A stretch of DNA of 55,305 bases. Source: Hyphomicrobiales bacterium (GTDB lineage: Bacteria > Pseudomonadota > Alphaproteobacteria > Rhizobiales > Beijerinckiaceae). Positions within the stretch are counted from its first letter, which is position 1; every line of letters starts with the position of its first letter. Positions 18,754-27,161 of this stretch are shown here, piece after piece. The notes below the pieces were generated by a model. The model did not search any database. It had not been told where the DNA came from and was given only the letters and a program-made list of their open reading frames with translations. The DNA is taken from contig JAFAQA010000016.1 in NCBI GenBank assembly GCA_019246665.1, positions 1-55,305 on the forward strand. Direction: 5' to 3'. Made by a program: the position numbers and the translations under genes.

Positions 18754-20544
18754 ATGTCCCAAACCGTTGGCGACTTCATCGTGTCGCGACTGCATGATTG
18801 GGGCGTGCGGCGCATCTTCGGTTACCCGGGAGATGGCATCAATGGCGTGTTTGGCGCGCTCAATCGCGCCAATGGCGAGATTGAATTCGTGCAGGCTCGC
18901 CACGAGGAGATGGCAGCCTTCATGGCGGCCGCGCATGCTAAATTTTCCGGCGAGCTCGGGGTTTGCATCGCAACTTCCGGGCCAGGCGCATCCCATCTCA
19001 TCACTGGTCTTTACGACGCAAAGCTCGATCACATGCCGGTGCTCGCGATCGCCGGCCAGCAAGCGCGCGACGCGCTCGGCGGACACTACCAACAAGAGCT
19101 CGATCTCGTCTCCCTGTTCAAGGACGTGGCAGGCGATTTCGTGCAACAAGCGTCCACACCCGCGCAAGTGCGCCATCTCGTCGATCGCGCCGTGCGCATC
19201 GCCTTGGGGAAGAAAACCGTAACGGCCATCGTGCTGCCCAACGACCTGCAGGAGCTCGACTATGCTGAGCCTAGGCGCAAGCACGGGACGGTGCATTCGG
19301 GCCCCGGCTACACCCCTCCGAAGACGGTGCCCTACGAAGCCGACTTGCAGCGAGCCGCGGAGGTGCTCAATCGTGGAAACAAGGTCGCGATGCTCGTGGG
19401 CGCAGGCGCGCTGGGCGCCACGGACGAGACCGTCGCGGTCGCGGATCGGCTCGGCGCCGGCGTCGCCAAGGCGCTTCTGGGGAAGGCGGTGGTTGCGGAC
19501 GAACTCCCTTGGGTGACCGGTTCCATCGGGTTGCTCGGCACGAAGCCTTCCTGGGAAATGATGACGAGTTGCGACACGCTTCTCATGGTGGGCTCGGCAT
19601 TTCCCTATTCCGAATTCCTCCCCAAGGAAGGCCAAGCACGCGGCGTGCAGATCGATCTCAAGCCCGAGATGTTGTCCCTGCGTTATCCGATGGAGGTGAA
19701 CCTCGTCGGTGATGCCCGCGAGACTTTGCGGCTTCTTCTTCCGAAGCTCCAGGCGAAAGCGGATAGAGGCTGGCGCGAGACCATCGAGAAGAATGTTGCC
19801 GAATGGTGGAAGACGCTCGAGCAGCGAGCGATGGAGGACGGCAATCCGGTCAATCCGCAGCGTGTCACCTGGGAGCTGTCACCGCGCCTGCCGGACCAGG
19901 CGATCGTGACGAGTGACTCGGGCTCTTGCGCCAATTGGTTCGCGCGCGACCTCAAGATGCGCCGCGGCATGATGGCATCGCTTTCTGGCGGGCTCGCCTC
20001 CATGGGAGCGGCAGTGCCTTACGCGATCGCGGCGAAATTCGCTCACCCCGGACGTCCCGTGATCGCGCTTGTCGGCGATGGCGCCATGCAGATGAACAAC
20101 ATGGCCGAGCTGATCACCGTCGCCAAATATTGGCGCCGCTGGTCAGATCCTCGCTGGATCGTTTGCGTCTTCAACAACGAAGATCTGAACCAGGTTACCT
20201 GGGAGCAGAGGGTTATGGAGGGAGACCCGAAATTCGAGGCGTCCCAGCAGATCCCGAACGTCCCTTACCATCGTTTCGCCGAGCTCATCGGACTTGAAGG
20301 CATTTATGTGGATGATCCCGCGCGGGTCGGAGAAGCGTGGGACCGCGCGCTTGCGGCCAAGCGCCCAGTGCTGCTCGAGGCCAAGACCGATCCGGAAGTG
20401 CCGCCGCTCTCCCCGCATATTACCTTGGTGCAGGCGCGCCATTTCAGTGAGGCTCTGGCGAAGGGCGATCCCGACGAGAAAGGTATGATCAAAGGCACCG
20501 CACGCCAATTGTTGAGTGCCATCCTGCCGGGAAGCAAAGAGTAG
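18754..20544 (+). CDS. Thiamine pyrophosphate-requiring enzyme (PoxB/acetolactate synthase-like)
   Basis: GYPGDGINGVFGAL, QARHEEMAAFMA, ATSGPGASHLITGLYDAKLDHMPVLAIAGQ, GDGAMQMNNMAELITVAKY...NNEDLNQVTWE. Confidence 0.93.
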   Translation: MSQTVGDFIVSRLHDWGVRRIFGYPGDGINGVFGALNRANGEIEFVQARHEEMAAFMAAAHAKFSGELGVCIATSGPGASHLITGLYDAKLDHMPVLAIAGQQARDALGGHYQQELDLVSLFKDVAGDFVQQASTPAQVRHLVDRAVRIALGKKTVTAIVLPNDLQELDYAEPRRKHGTVHSGPGYTPPKTVPYEADLQRAAEVLNRGNKVAMLVGAGALGATDETVAVADRLGAGVAKALLGKAVVADELPWVTGSIGLLGTKPSWEMMTSCDTLLMVGSAFPYSEFLPKEGQARGVQIDLKPEMLSLRYPMEVNLVGDARETLRLLLPKLQAKADRGWRETIEKNVAEWWKTLEQRAMEDGNPVNPQRVTWELSPRLPDQAIVTSDSGSCANWFARDLKMRRGMMASLSGGLASMGAAVPYAIAAKFAHPGRPVIALVGDGAMQMNNMAELITVAKYWRRWSDPRWIVCVFNNEDLNQVTWEQRVMEGDPKFEASQQIPNVPYHRFAELIGLEGIYVDDPARVGEAWDRALAAKRPVLLEAKTDPEVPPLSPHITLVQARHFSEALAKGDPDEKGMIKGTARQLLSAILPGSKE

Positions 20545-20775
20545 CTCGCGAAGCCGCGCCTCCGACCTGGTGCGCTCCGCCTCGCCGACGCGTGCTACAC
20601 GAGCTGACGGAATGGTCCTTGCGCCTTGCATAACGAAGCAAGGGGTCGGCAATCCTACGAACACGAACGAGGATCGATGATTGCCAGGCTCACGAGGTCA
20701 CCTCGCCGTCCCATTGTTCGAGCGAGAGCCTGAGCCGCCTGCCTCCTCGATATTCGGCAAGTGCCCGTTGCGATT

Positions 20776-21006
20776 TCATCCGCGCCTGCGCAGGCGCCGT
20801 GAAGAGTGCGGTTTCGGGCTGCTGGCCCCTGATTTCTTGCTCTTCTCGCGAGGCCTCGCTGGTTCGCGGACGCCGATGATTGGTGTCCAGCTCGGCGGGT
20901 CGCTCGCAGGAAAACTATCCCTCGAACTGGCCTCCACCTCGTCGGAGATCCCCTCATCTCCTTTTTCAGATGGATTCAACGAGCTCAATCTTCGTACCAA
21001 CCTCAT
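20776..21006 (-). CDS. Small protein with SFPASDPPSWTP motif
   Basis: DEVEASSRDSFPASDPPSWTPIIGVREPARP resembles short proteins with a SFPASDPPxW motif in Rhizobiales. Confidence 0.5.
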   Translation of the reverse strand: MRLVRRLSSLNPSEKGDEGISDEVEASSRDSFPASDPPSWTPIIGVREPARPREKSKKSGASSPKPHSSRRLRRRG

Positions 21007-21208
21007 TCCGAAAAACCCCGCTCGCGACCTTCAAGTTGTCACGTTGCTCCAAGATTGAGGGGCAAATGCGATGGCAAGAAATGGCCGCCTCTCTTCATCA
21101 GAGAAAAGCTTGATCCTGTGCCGGCAAAGCCGTGCGGCACGACAAAACTTCCAACTGACTCACGTCGAGAAACGTCCACCGGGGGCCATAATATTGCGCT
21201 TAGAAAGC

Positions 21209-21308
21209 CTAGAACGGGTTGCACTCAGATGAATCAGAGCGTCAGGTGATTTTTTTTCCGCATGATCTTGTTGCAAAAGTGGGGCCACTTTTGCGGATCA
21301 TGCTCCAG
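21209..21308. repeat. Palindrome-bearing intergenic repeat, copy B
   Basis: agaacgggttgcactcagatgaatcagagcgtcagg...catgatcttgttGCAAAAGTGGggCCACTTTTGCggatcatgctccag; 10-bp perfect hairpin arms. Confidence 0.85.
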
Positions 21309-21617
21309 CTAGAACCTTATTGCCGTTGGGTTTACTTGCTCGGCAGAATGCAAAATGCGTGTGACAAGAGTTGAGAACAGTCGGAATACCGGCTCATGAT
21401 CGGACAAAACCGGATCAGAAGATCCCAAGAAGTTCAATGAGGCAACGAAGAAGCTCGCGGGCTTGCCTTCGAACGGCAAAAAGTGTCTTGTCAGGTATTC
21501 GCATAAAAGCGGGCAATCGTCCTCAGATCGAGACTTCTCGTCGACCGTGAACTCTATGAAGATTCCGGGCAGCCTTGATCCGACAGCGACGCCAAAAAGT
21601 TTGCCCTTGATGTTCAC
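21309..21617 (-). CDS. Hypothetical protein (uncertain)
   Basis: 102-aa ORF in a locally lower-GC stretch; no family recognised. Confidence 0.25.
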   Translation of the reverse strand: MNIKGKLFGVAVGSRLPGIFIEFTVDEKSRSEDDCPLLCEYLTRHFLPFEGKPASFFVASLNFLGSSDPVLSDHEPVFRLFSTLVTRILHSAEQVNPTAIRF

Positions 21618-21665
21618 TGGAAACCTGCCGACCTCGTTCCCAATTATAATTACAGGTTATCGCTC

Positions 21666-22073
21666 ATGACGGTTGGTGATCCACGGGACTGGATGTGGAG
21701 TGAAGCATGCGCGCTCATGGAACGGGCGGCGCGAATGCAACGGCAATTTTTTCAGCCCGGTCACCCCTCCTCGATATCGCCGGCCTGGGAGCCGCCGATC
21801 GATGTTTTCGAGACCGACCGCACGGTTGAGATCATCGCAGCGCTCCCCGGCGTTGAACCGAACGATCTGAAGATCGACGTACAGGGTCCTGAAGTCGTCA
21901 TCAGCGGCTTGCGTCATCTTCCAGCCGTCACACGCAACACGACGATCCATCGATTGGAAATTCCGTATGGGCGGTTCGAAAGGCGCATTCGGCTTTCGCC
22001 GGCCAAGTTCGCAGTCGCCCAATTTGAGCTCGAACGCGGATGCCTGACGCTTCGCCTGGCGAAACGTCCTTGA
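21666..22073 (+). CDS. Hsp20/alpha-crystallin family small heat shock protein
   Basis: PPIDVFETDRTVEIIAALPGVEPNDLKIDVQGPEVVISG and YGRFERRIRLSP. Confidence 0.92.
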   Translation: MTVGDPRDWMWSEACALMERAARMQRQFFQPGHPSSISPAWEPPIDVFETDRTVEIIAALPGVEPNDLKIDVQGPEVVISGLRHLPAVTRNTTIHRLEIPYGRFERRIRLSPAKFAVAQFELERGCLTLRLAKRP

Positions 22074-22079
22074 CGCGAG

Positions 22080-24575
22080 ATGGCGGTGAGCATGGCAAAC
22101 GAAGCGGAGCACGAGACAAATGCGGCGAGGGAGGAGGCTTCGCCGCTGGCGGAAGCCGAGCTCATCATTTTGCCCGTTCGCCAGGCCGTGTTGTTTCCGG
22201 GGATCATTCTGCCCCTCGCGATCGGGCGCCCAGCCTCGATCGCCGGCGCGCAGGAAGCGGCACGAAGCCAGCGCATGCTGGGCGTCGTGTTGCAGAAAGA
22301 TTCTTCCGTCGAGGATCCCACCCCGAGCCAGCTCCATCGCGTCGGCACCATTGCCCAAATCCTTCGGTACGTAACCTCCCCCGAGGGCGTGCATCATGTG
22401 ATCTGCCGCGGCACGCATCGCTTCCGCATCACTGAATTCGTGTCCGGACATCCTTTCCTCGTGGGGCGCATCGAAGAGATCGGCTCCGCCGAAGTGATGA
22501 CGCCTGAAATCGAGGCGAGGCTGCGCCTCTTGCGCGAGCGTGCCAGAGAAGCGGTGCAGCTTCTTCCGAATGCGCCAGGGGAAATCCTCGCGGCGATCGA
22601 AAGCATCGATTCGGCTGCAGGCCTTGCAGACTTCGTGGCCGGCGTCATGGACGCCAGCACGGAGGAAAAGCAGGAAGTGCTTGAAGCGATCGACGTGAAG
22701 GACCGGCTCGACAAGGTGCTTTCGCTTTTGACGCGTCGGCTCCAGGTGCTTCGGCTCTCCAAGCAAATCGGCGACCAGACACAGCAATCGCTTTCCTCGC
22801 AGCAGCGAGAGCATGTTTTGCGCGAGCAGCTGCGGCAGATCCAGAAGGAGCTCGGGGAGGGTGACGACAAGACTGCCGAGATCGCCGAGCTTCGCGGCGC
22901 GATCGAGAAGGCTGGCCTGTCGGAGGAGGCGAAGGAGCAGGCGCTGAAGGAGCTGAAGCGCCTCGAGCGCATGCCGGAAGCTGCCGCCGAATACGGCATG
23001 ATCCGCAGCTATCTCGATTGGCTCATCGACCTTCCCTGGTCCGTGCTGAGTCCTGAGCGCATCGACATTGGCGAGGCCCGCCGCATCCTGGACGAGGACC
23101 ATTACGGGCTCGAGAAGGTCAAGCGCCGAATCCTCGAATATCTCGCGGTGCGCAAGCTGAATCCCGACGGCAAAAGCCCCATCCTGTGCTTCGTCGGCCC
23201 TCCGGGAGTCGGCAAGACCTCGCTTGGCCAGAGCATAGCACGCACGACGGGGCGCAAATTCGCACGCCTAAGCCTCGGCGGCGTGCATGACGAGGCGGAA
23301 ATCCGCGGACATCGACGCACCTATATCGGCGCCCTCCCAGGCAACATCGTTCAGTCGATTCGGAAGGCGGGCACGCGAAATCCCGTGTTGATGCTCGACG
23401 AAATGGACAAGCTTGGCGCCGGCTTTCACGGCGACCCGTCCTCGGCGCTCCTCGAAGTGCTCGATCCGGAGCAGAATGCGACTTTCCGCGACAACTATCT
23501 CGGAGTGGCCTTCGACCTCTCGAAGGTGCTCTTCATCGGTACCGCGAATTTCCTCGACAATATTCCAGGTCCCGTGCGCGACCGCATGGAGGTGATCGAA
23601 ATTCCGGGATATGTGGAGGAGGAGAAGCTCCAGATTGCCATTCGCTACCTCGTTCCCCGGCAGCTCGCCGCGGCCGGCCTCAAGTCTGACCAATGCGAAA
23701 TCAGTGAAGCGGCGCTTCGGCTGATCATCCGTAGTTACACCCGCGAGGCGGGCGTGCGAAACCTCGAGCGGCATATCGGAGCCGTGTGCCGCCACATCGC
23801 GATGCGCATCGCGGAGGGGACGACAGAGGGGATGCGCATCGAGGAGCAGGACGTCACAGAAATTCTCGGCTCGCCGCGCTTCGAGCGCGAGGTGGCGATG
23901 CGCGTGAATGTCGCGGGCGTTGCGACAGGCCTCGCCTGGACCCCGGTCGGAGGGGACATCCTATTCGTCGAGGCGACCCGCGCGCCCGGCCGCGGCAAGC
24001 TGATCCTCACCGGCCAGCTCGGCGAGGTGATGAAGGAAAGCGCCCAGGCAGCGCTTAGCCTGGTCAAGGGCCACGCGGTTGAGCTCGGCATCGATCCGCA
24101 TCTCTTCGAGGTTTCCGACCTCCACATCCATGTACCGGCGGGTGCTGTGCCCAAGGATGGCCCGAGCGCCGGCGTCGCCATGCTGGTCGCGCTCGTCTCC
24201 TTGCTCACAGGCCGCCCGGCCCGCAGCGACACCGCGATGACGGGGGAGATCTCCTTGCGGGGCTTGGTCCTGCCGATCGGCGGCGTGAAGGAGAAGGTGC
24301 TCGCTGCCGCACAGGCGGGGATCACGACCGTTCTGCTTCCGGCGCGCAACCGCAAGGACCTTGAGGATGTGCCCGAGAGAGCGCGCAAGCTCGTTCGCTT
24401 CGTCTGGATCGAGAAGATGGATGAGCTGCTCGCGGAAGCCTTGAGTGACGCCAAGACGCAGAGCCATGACCAGAGTGCCTCGGGCGAGCCGGCCGCAGCT
24501 TCGGTCAAGCAAGCGGCGCGGTCTCTGTCCGGGAGAAGCACAGCGCGGGGGGGCCGTGGTCGAGCCTCGTCGTGA
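22080..24575 (+). CDS. lon: ATP-dependent endopeptidase La (Lon)
   Basis: LPVRQAVLFPG, LCFVGPPGVGKTSLGQSIA, LSLGGVHDEAEIRGHRRTYIGALPG, catalytic PKDGPSAGVAML. Confidence 0.96.
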   Translation: MAVSMANEAEHETNAAREEASPLAEAELIILPVRQAVLFPGIILPLAIGRPASIAGAQEAARSQRMLGVVLQKDSSVEDPTPSQLHRVGTIAQILRYVTSPEGVHHVICRGTHRFRITEFVSGHPFLVGRIEEIGSAEVMTPEIEARLRLLRERAREAVQLLPNAPGEILAAIESIDSAAGLADFVAGVMDASTEEKQEVLEAIDVKDRLDKVLSLLTRRLQVLRLSKQIGDQTQQSLSSQQREHVLREQLRQIQKELGEGDDKTAEIAELRGAIEKAGLSEEAKEQALKELKRLERMPEAAAEYGMIRSYLDWLIDLPWSVLSPERIDIGEARRILDEDHYGLEKVKRRILEYLAVRKLNPDGKSPILCFVGPPGVGKTSLGQSIARTTGRKFARLSLGGVHDEAEIRGHRRTYIGALPGNIVQSIRKAGTRNPVLMLDEMDKLGAGFHGDPSSALLEVLDPEQNATFRDNYLGVAFDLSKVLFIGTANFLDNIPGPVRDRMEVIEIPGYVEEEKLQIAIRYLVPRQLAAAGLKSDQCEISEAALRLIIRSYTREAGVRNLERHIGAVCRHIAMRIAEGTTEGMRIEEQDVTEILGSPRFEREVAMRVNVAGVATGLAWTPVGGDILFVEATRAPGRGKLILTGQLGEVMKESAQAALSLVKGHAVELGIDPHLFEVSDLHIHVPAGAVPKDGPSAGVAMLVALVSLLTGRPARSDTAMTGEISLRGLVLPIGGVKEKVLAAAQAGITTVLLPARNRKDLEDVPERARKLVRFVWIEKMDELLAEALSDAKTQSHDQSASGEPAAASVKQAARSLSGRSTARGGRGRASS

Positions 24576-24654
24576 TCCGAGCATTGCCGAGCAGTGACCG
24601 CATCATTACGATCTTACCGACGAAGGGCCGAAGCAATAACCTTAAGCTTGAGCC

Positions 24655-24852
24655 ATGACCTGGAAGATTTTCGAGGAAGCGAACCGACGATTTAAGGCAA
24701 TGGAGGGCCGCCTGACGGAGGTTGCCATGGCCGACCTTGAACGGCGCGGACTCGACGTTCGAGGAAAGAGCTTGGCGGAGGTGAAGCGCCAGATAGCCGA
24801 CAGAATGCGAAGATCCGCAACTCGCAAATTTTCTCGAGAACGCCGGGAGTGA
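24655..24852 (+). CDS. Small hypothetical protein
   Basis: 65 aa, Lys/Arg-rich helical MTWKIFEEANRRFKAMEGRLTEVAMADLERRGLDVRGKSLAEVKRQIADRM; downstream of lon. Confidence 0.5.
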   Translation: MTWKIFEEANRRFKAMEGRLTEVAMADLERRGLDVRGKSLAEVKRQIADRMRRSATRKFSRERRE

Positions 24853-24900
24853 TAGGGGCCCGCAGTTTTGCTTTTGTTCCGCCCCGCTCAGGCTATTTCC

Positions 24901-25009
24901 CTTAGAACGCATTTGCGTTTAGATGAGATCAGTAGCGTCAGGCTATCTTCTTCTTTTTTGATATGATCTTATCACAAAAGTGGGGCCACTTTTGCGGACC
25001 ATGCTCTGG
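24901..25009. repeat. Palindrome-bearing intergenic repeat, copy C
   Basis: cttagaacgcatttgcgtttagatgagatcagtagcgtcaggctatc...tatgatcttatcaCAAAAGTGGggCCACTTTTGcggaccatgctctgg. Confidence 0.85.
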
Positions 25010-25094
25010 TTTCAGTGGGGCGCTACTCGGCCGCTGGCGCGGGCATTATGTGTGCTTGCAAGGCGGCATTCCGAACCCGAGGCTTCGGCTGGCG

Positions 25095-26213
25095 TCACTT
25101 CTCGCGGGCTTCCCGCAAGTCCTTTCCCGCTTCGATCATTTTGCCGGCTTTTTTGGCGAGGACGGCTTCGAGCAGCGTGCGAGCCGCGTTTCGCACCTCG
25201 GTCTTTATGGCCTCGTCAGAGTCGAGCTCCTCATGGTTCAGCGCATAAGGTTCGTAATAGCCGATGTAGCGGTCGAGCTCCGCCAGTCGTCCGGCGGAAA
25301 CGAGATGCATTGCCGTCAGCCAATCGGAGAGGCTGCGACGTACGCCTTCGGCTCCTTCGGCGTCGCCATGTGCGACAACAGAGTAGAGGCGCCCCGCTAG
25401 GTGGCGAGGATAGTCCCAGCCACGAAGCTCGAGCGTCTTGGCCAAGGCCGCATTCTTGCCTTGCGTGAGGGTCGGGTCTGGGTTTCCGCCATCCGCGCAC
25501 ACGAGTCGGTCCATCATGAGCTTCACGGGTGAGGACACCTGATACCAGTTCACCGGAGTGACGATCATGACGCCATGCGCCTCGACCCACATCGGATAAA
25601 TGTCGTTCATCCAGTCATGTGTCTGCCCGAGCGAATAATTCGGATAACAAGAGCAGGGCCAGTGACAGAGTGGAGGAGCGGTCGAGAAGCAGGCTTTGCA
25701 TGGATGAATCTGACGACCGTATTCGGCTGCGAGACGGTGCAGTTCAAGCTCCTCAACGACGAGATCGGACGCCTCGAAAAGGGATTCCTTGGCAATCTGA
25801 GTGAGGCGCCATGTCTTCGACATCTCGCCCGGGCAAGTGTGTTCACTTCGCGACGAACCACTGATCAGGAGGATGCGCGCGGGCCCATTCGGATCATCAT
25901 GTCGGTGCTCGGCCGCTGCGATGGCATCGCGGGCCTCGATCCAATCGACGGAAAGCTCGTAATCAGGGTCGTGAAAACCTTCTCCGGCCTTGCGCGTGTG
26001 AGGGCTCTTGCGATCGTGCTCGTAGGCATCCCAGGCCGCGGAAGCCAAGCGGTCGAGCTCGGCCAAGAGAGGCTCGAACGCTTGATCTTGGTACGCGCTG
26101 AGGAATCGCCGCCGAAATTCAGCTTCGTCGAGAGTCACACCAGGCGTTCCCTTGCGCGGCTCAGCGCCGCGAGGTTTCTCTGCGCCGGGATCCCCGGCGT
26201 CGCTCGGCTGCAT
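25095..26213 (-). CDS. NAD(P)H-dependent FMN reductase / flavodoxin-like oxidoreductase with N-terminal extension
   Basis: ILLISGSSRSEHTCPGEMSKTWRLTQIAKE; GVMIVTPVNWYQVSSPVKLMMDRLVCADGG. Confidence 0.85.
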   Translation of the reverse strand: MQPSDAGDPGAEKPRGAEPRKGTPGVTLDEAEFRRRFLSAYQDQAFEPLLAELDRLASAAWDAYEHDRKSPHTRKAGEGFHDPDYELSVDWIEARDAIAAAEHRHDDPNGPARILLISGSSRSEHTCPGEMSKTWRLTQIAKESLFEASDLVVEELELHRLAAEYGRQIHPCKACFSTAPPLCHWPCSCYPNYSLGQTHDWMNDIYPMWVEAHGVMIVTPVNWYQVSSPVKLMMDRLVCADGGNPDPTLTQGKNAALAKTLELRGWDYPRHLAGRLYSVVAHGDAEGAEGVRRSLSDWLTAMHLVSAGRLAELDRYIGYYEPYALNHEELDSDEAIKTEVRNAARTLLEAVLAKKAGKMIEAGKDLREAREK

Positions 26214-26408
26214 CTTCAGCTCCTCCCTGGCAGCGTGCTTGCCTTGCTCTTGACGAATAAGGCGGTGCTGCCCTGCTGATGAGAACTACCGAAGCGCAGG
26301 ATTGGCTCCGCGGGAGCGCGGGTAGGCTCAGGCGCCCGCCCGACTGCTGCTCAGCGACATCGGACGGGAGATTCTCTTCTTTATGACACCGGGAAGCGTT
26401 CCTCAGAC

Positions 26409-26906
26409 TCAGCTTTGTGCCTGTGCAGTTTCGTTGATGGTAGAATCGGCAAGCTTCGTGAGAAGCTGGTCGGTCTCCTTTTCCTCGTCGAGCGTCTGCT
26501 CCAGGAGTTCGGCCGCTTCATCCACGCCGAGGTCACGCGCCCAATTGCGCAGCGTGCCGTAGCGGGCGATTTCGTAATGCTCCACGGCTTGTGCCGTCGC
26601 TAAGAGGCCTGCATCGATCGCCTGACTGCCTTTGTATTCGGAAGCGATCTCGTCACCCTCGGTGATGATTCCCTTGATCGCGTCGCAGGTCTTGGCGGAC
26701 GCCCTTTTCCCGATCAGCTCAAAGACGCGTTCCAAGCGTTCCACATGTCCTTTGGTCTGCTCCAAATGTGTTTGGAATGCCTGTTCGAGCTCCTCTGACT
26801 GGCTCGCCTTTGCCATCTTCGGCAAGGCCTTCACGATCGCTTTTTCGGCGAAATAGATGTCCTTGAGGGTGTCCTCGAATAACGATTGCAGATTTTTGGA
26901 AGCCAT
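26409..26906 (-). CDS. YciE/DUF892 ferritin-like protein
   Basis: MASKNLQSLFEDTLKDIYFAEKAIVKALPKMAKA...HLEQTKGHVERLERVFELIG. Confidence 0.93.
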   Translation of the reverse strand: MASKNLQSLFEDTLKDIYFAEKAIVKALPKMAKASQSEELEQAFQTHLEQTKGHVERLERVFELIGKRASAKTCDAIKGIITEGDEIASEYKGSQAIDAGLLATAQAVEHYEIARYGTLRNWARDLGVDEAAELLEQTLDEEKETDQLLTKLADSTINETAQAQS

Positions 26907-27011
26907 CTTCTGTTCCTCTCGACGATTGCTGTTGTGGGATCGATTCGGACCCGTCGAAGGGTGAAAGACGAGCCGGTGACCGGCCACACCATTCGACCGA
27001 TCGAATTCGCC

Positions 27012-27037
27012 AACTCCCGCAGACCATCTTCGGTTCC
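27012..27037 (-). promoter_or_regulatory. Putative EcfG promoter, GGAAC-N17-AGTT
   Basis: Minus strand GGAACCGAAGATGGTCTGCGGGAGTT upstream of DUF892 gene. Confidence 0.45.
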
Positions 27038-27076
27038 AAGGAAGCGAGGGCCGAGCAGGCCGATGCGCCGTTCTTT

Positions 27077-27101
27077 TGAACCAGGCAACGGATCACGCGT
27101 T
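27077..27101 (+). promoter_or_regulatory. Putative EcfG-like promoter, TGAAC-N16-CGTT (one mismatch)
   Basis: tgaaccaggcaacggatcacgcgtt upstream of CYTH/CHAD gene. Confidence 0.35.
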
Positions 27102-27161
27102 GAAAGAGGTAACGCTCACCGCGCGGTTCGGCTGAAGCTTCGCCATTCTTGACCCTCTCGT

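Noticed and set aside
18409-19635. 408-aa minus-strand ORF
   Set aside because: Antisense of the TPP enzyme; no recognisable family.
21657-23102. 481-aa minus-strand ORF
   Set aside because: Antisense of hsp20 and lon; composition typical of a shadow frame.
26378-26401. GGAAC (minus strand) upstream of the flavodoxin-like oxidoreductase
   Set aside because: No GTT at 16-17 nt spacing, so not counted as an EcfG promoter.
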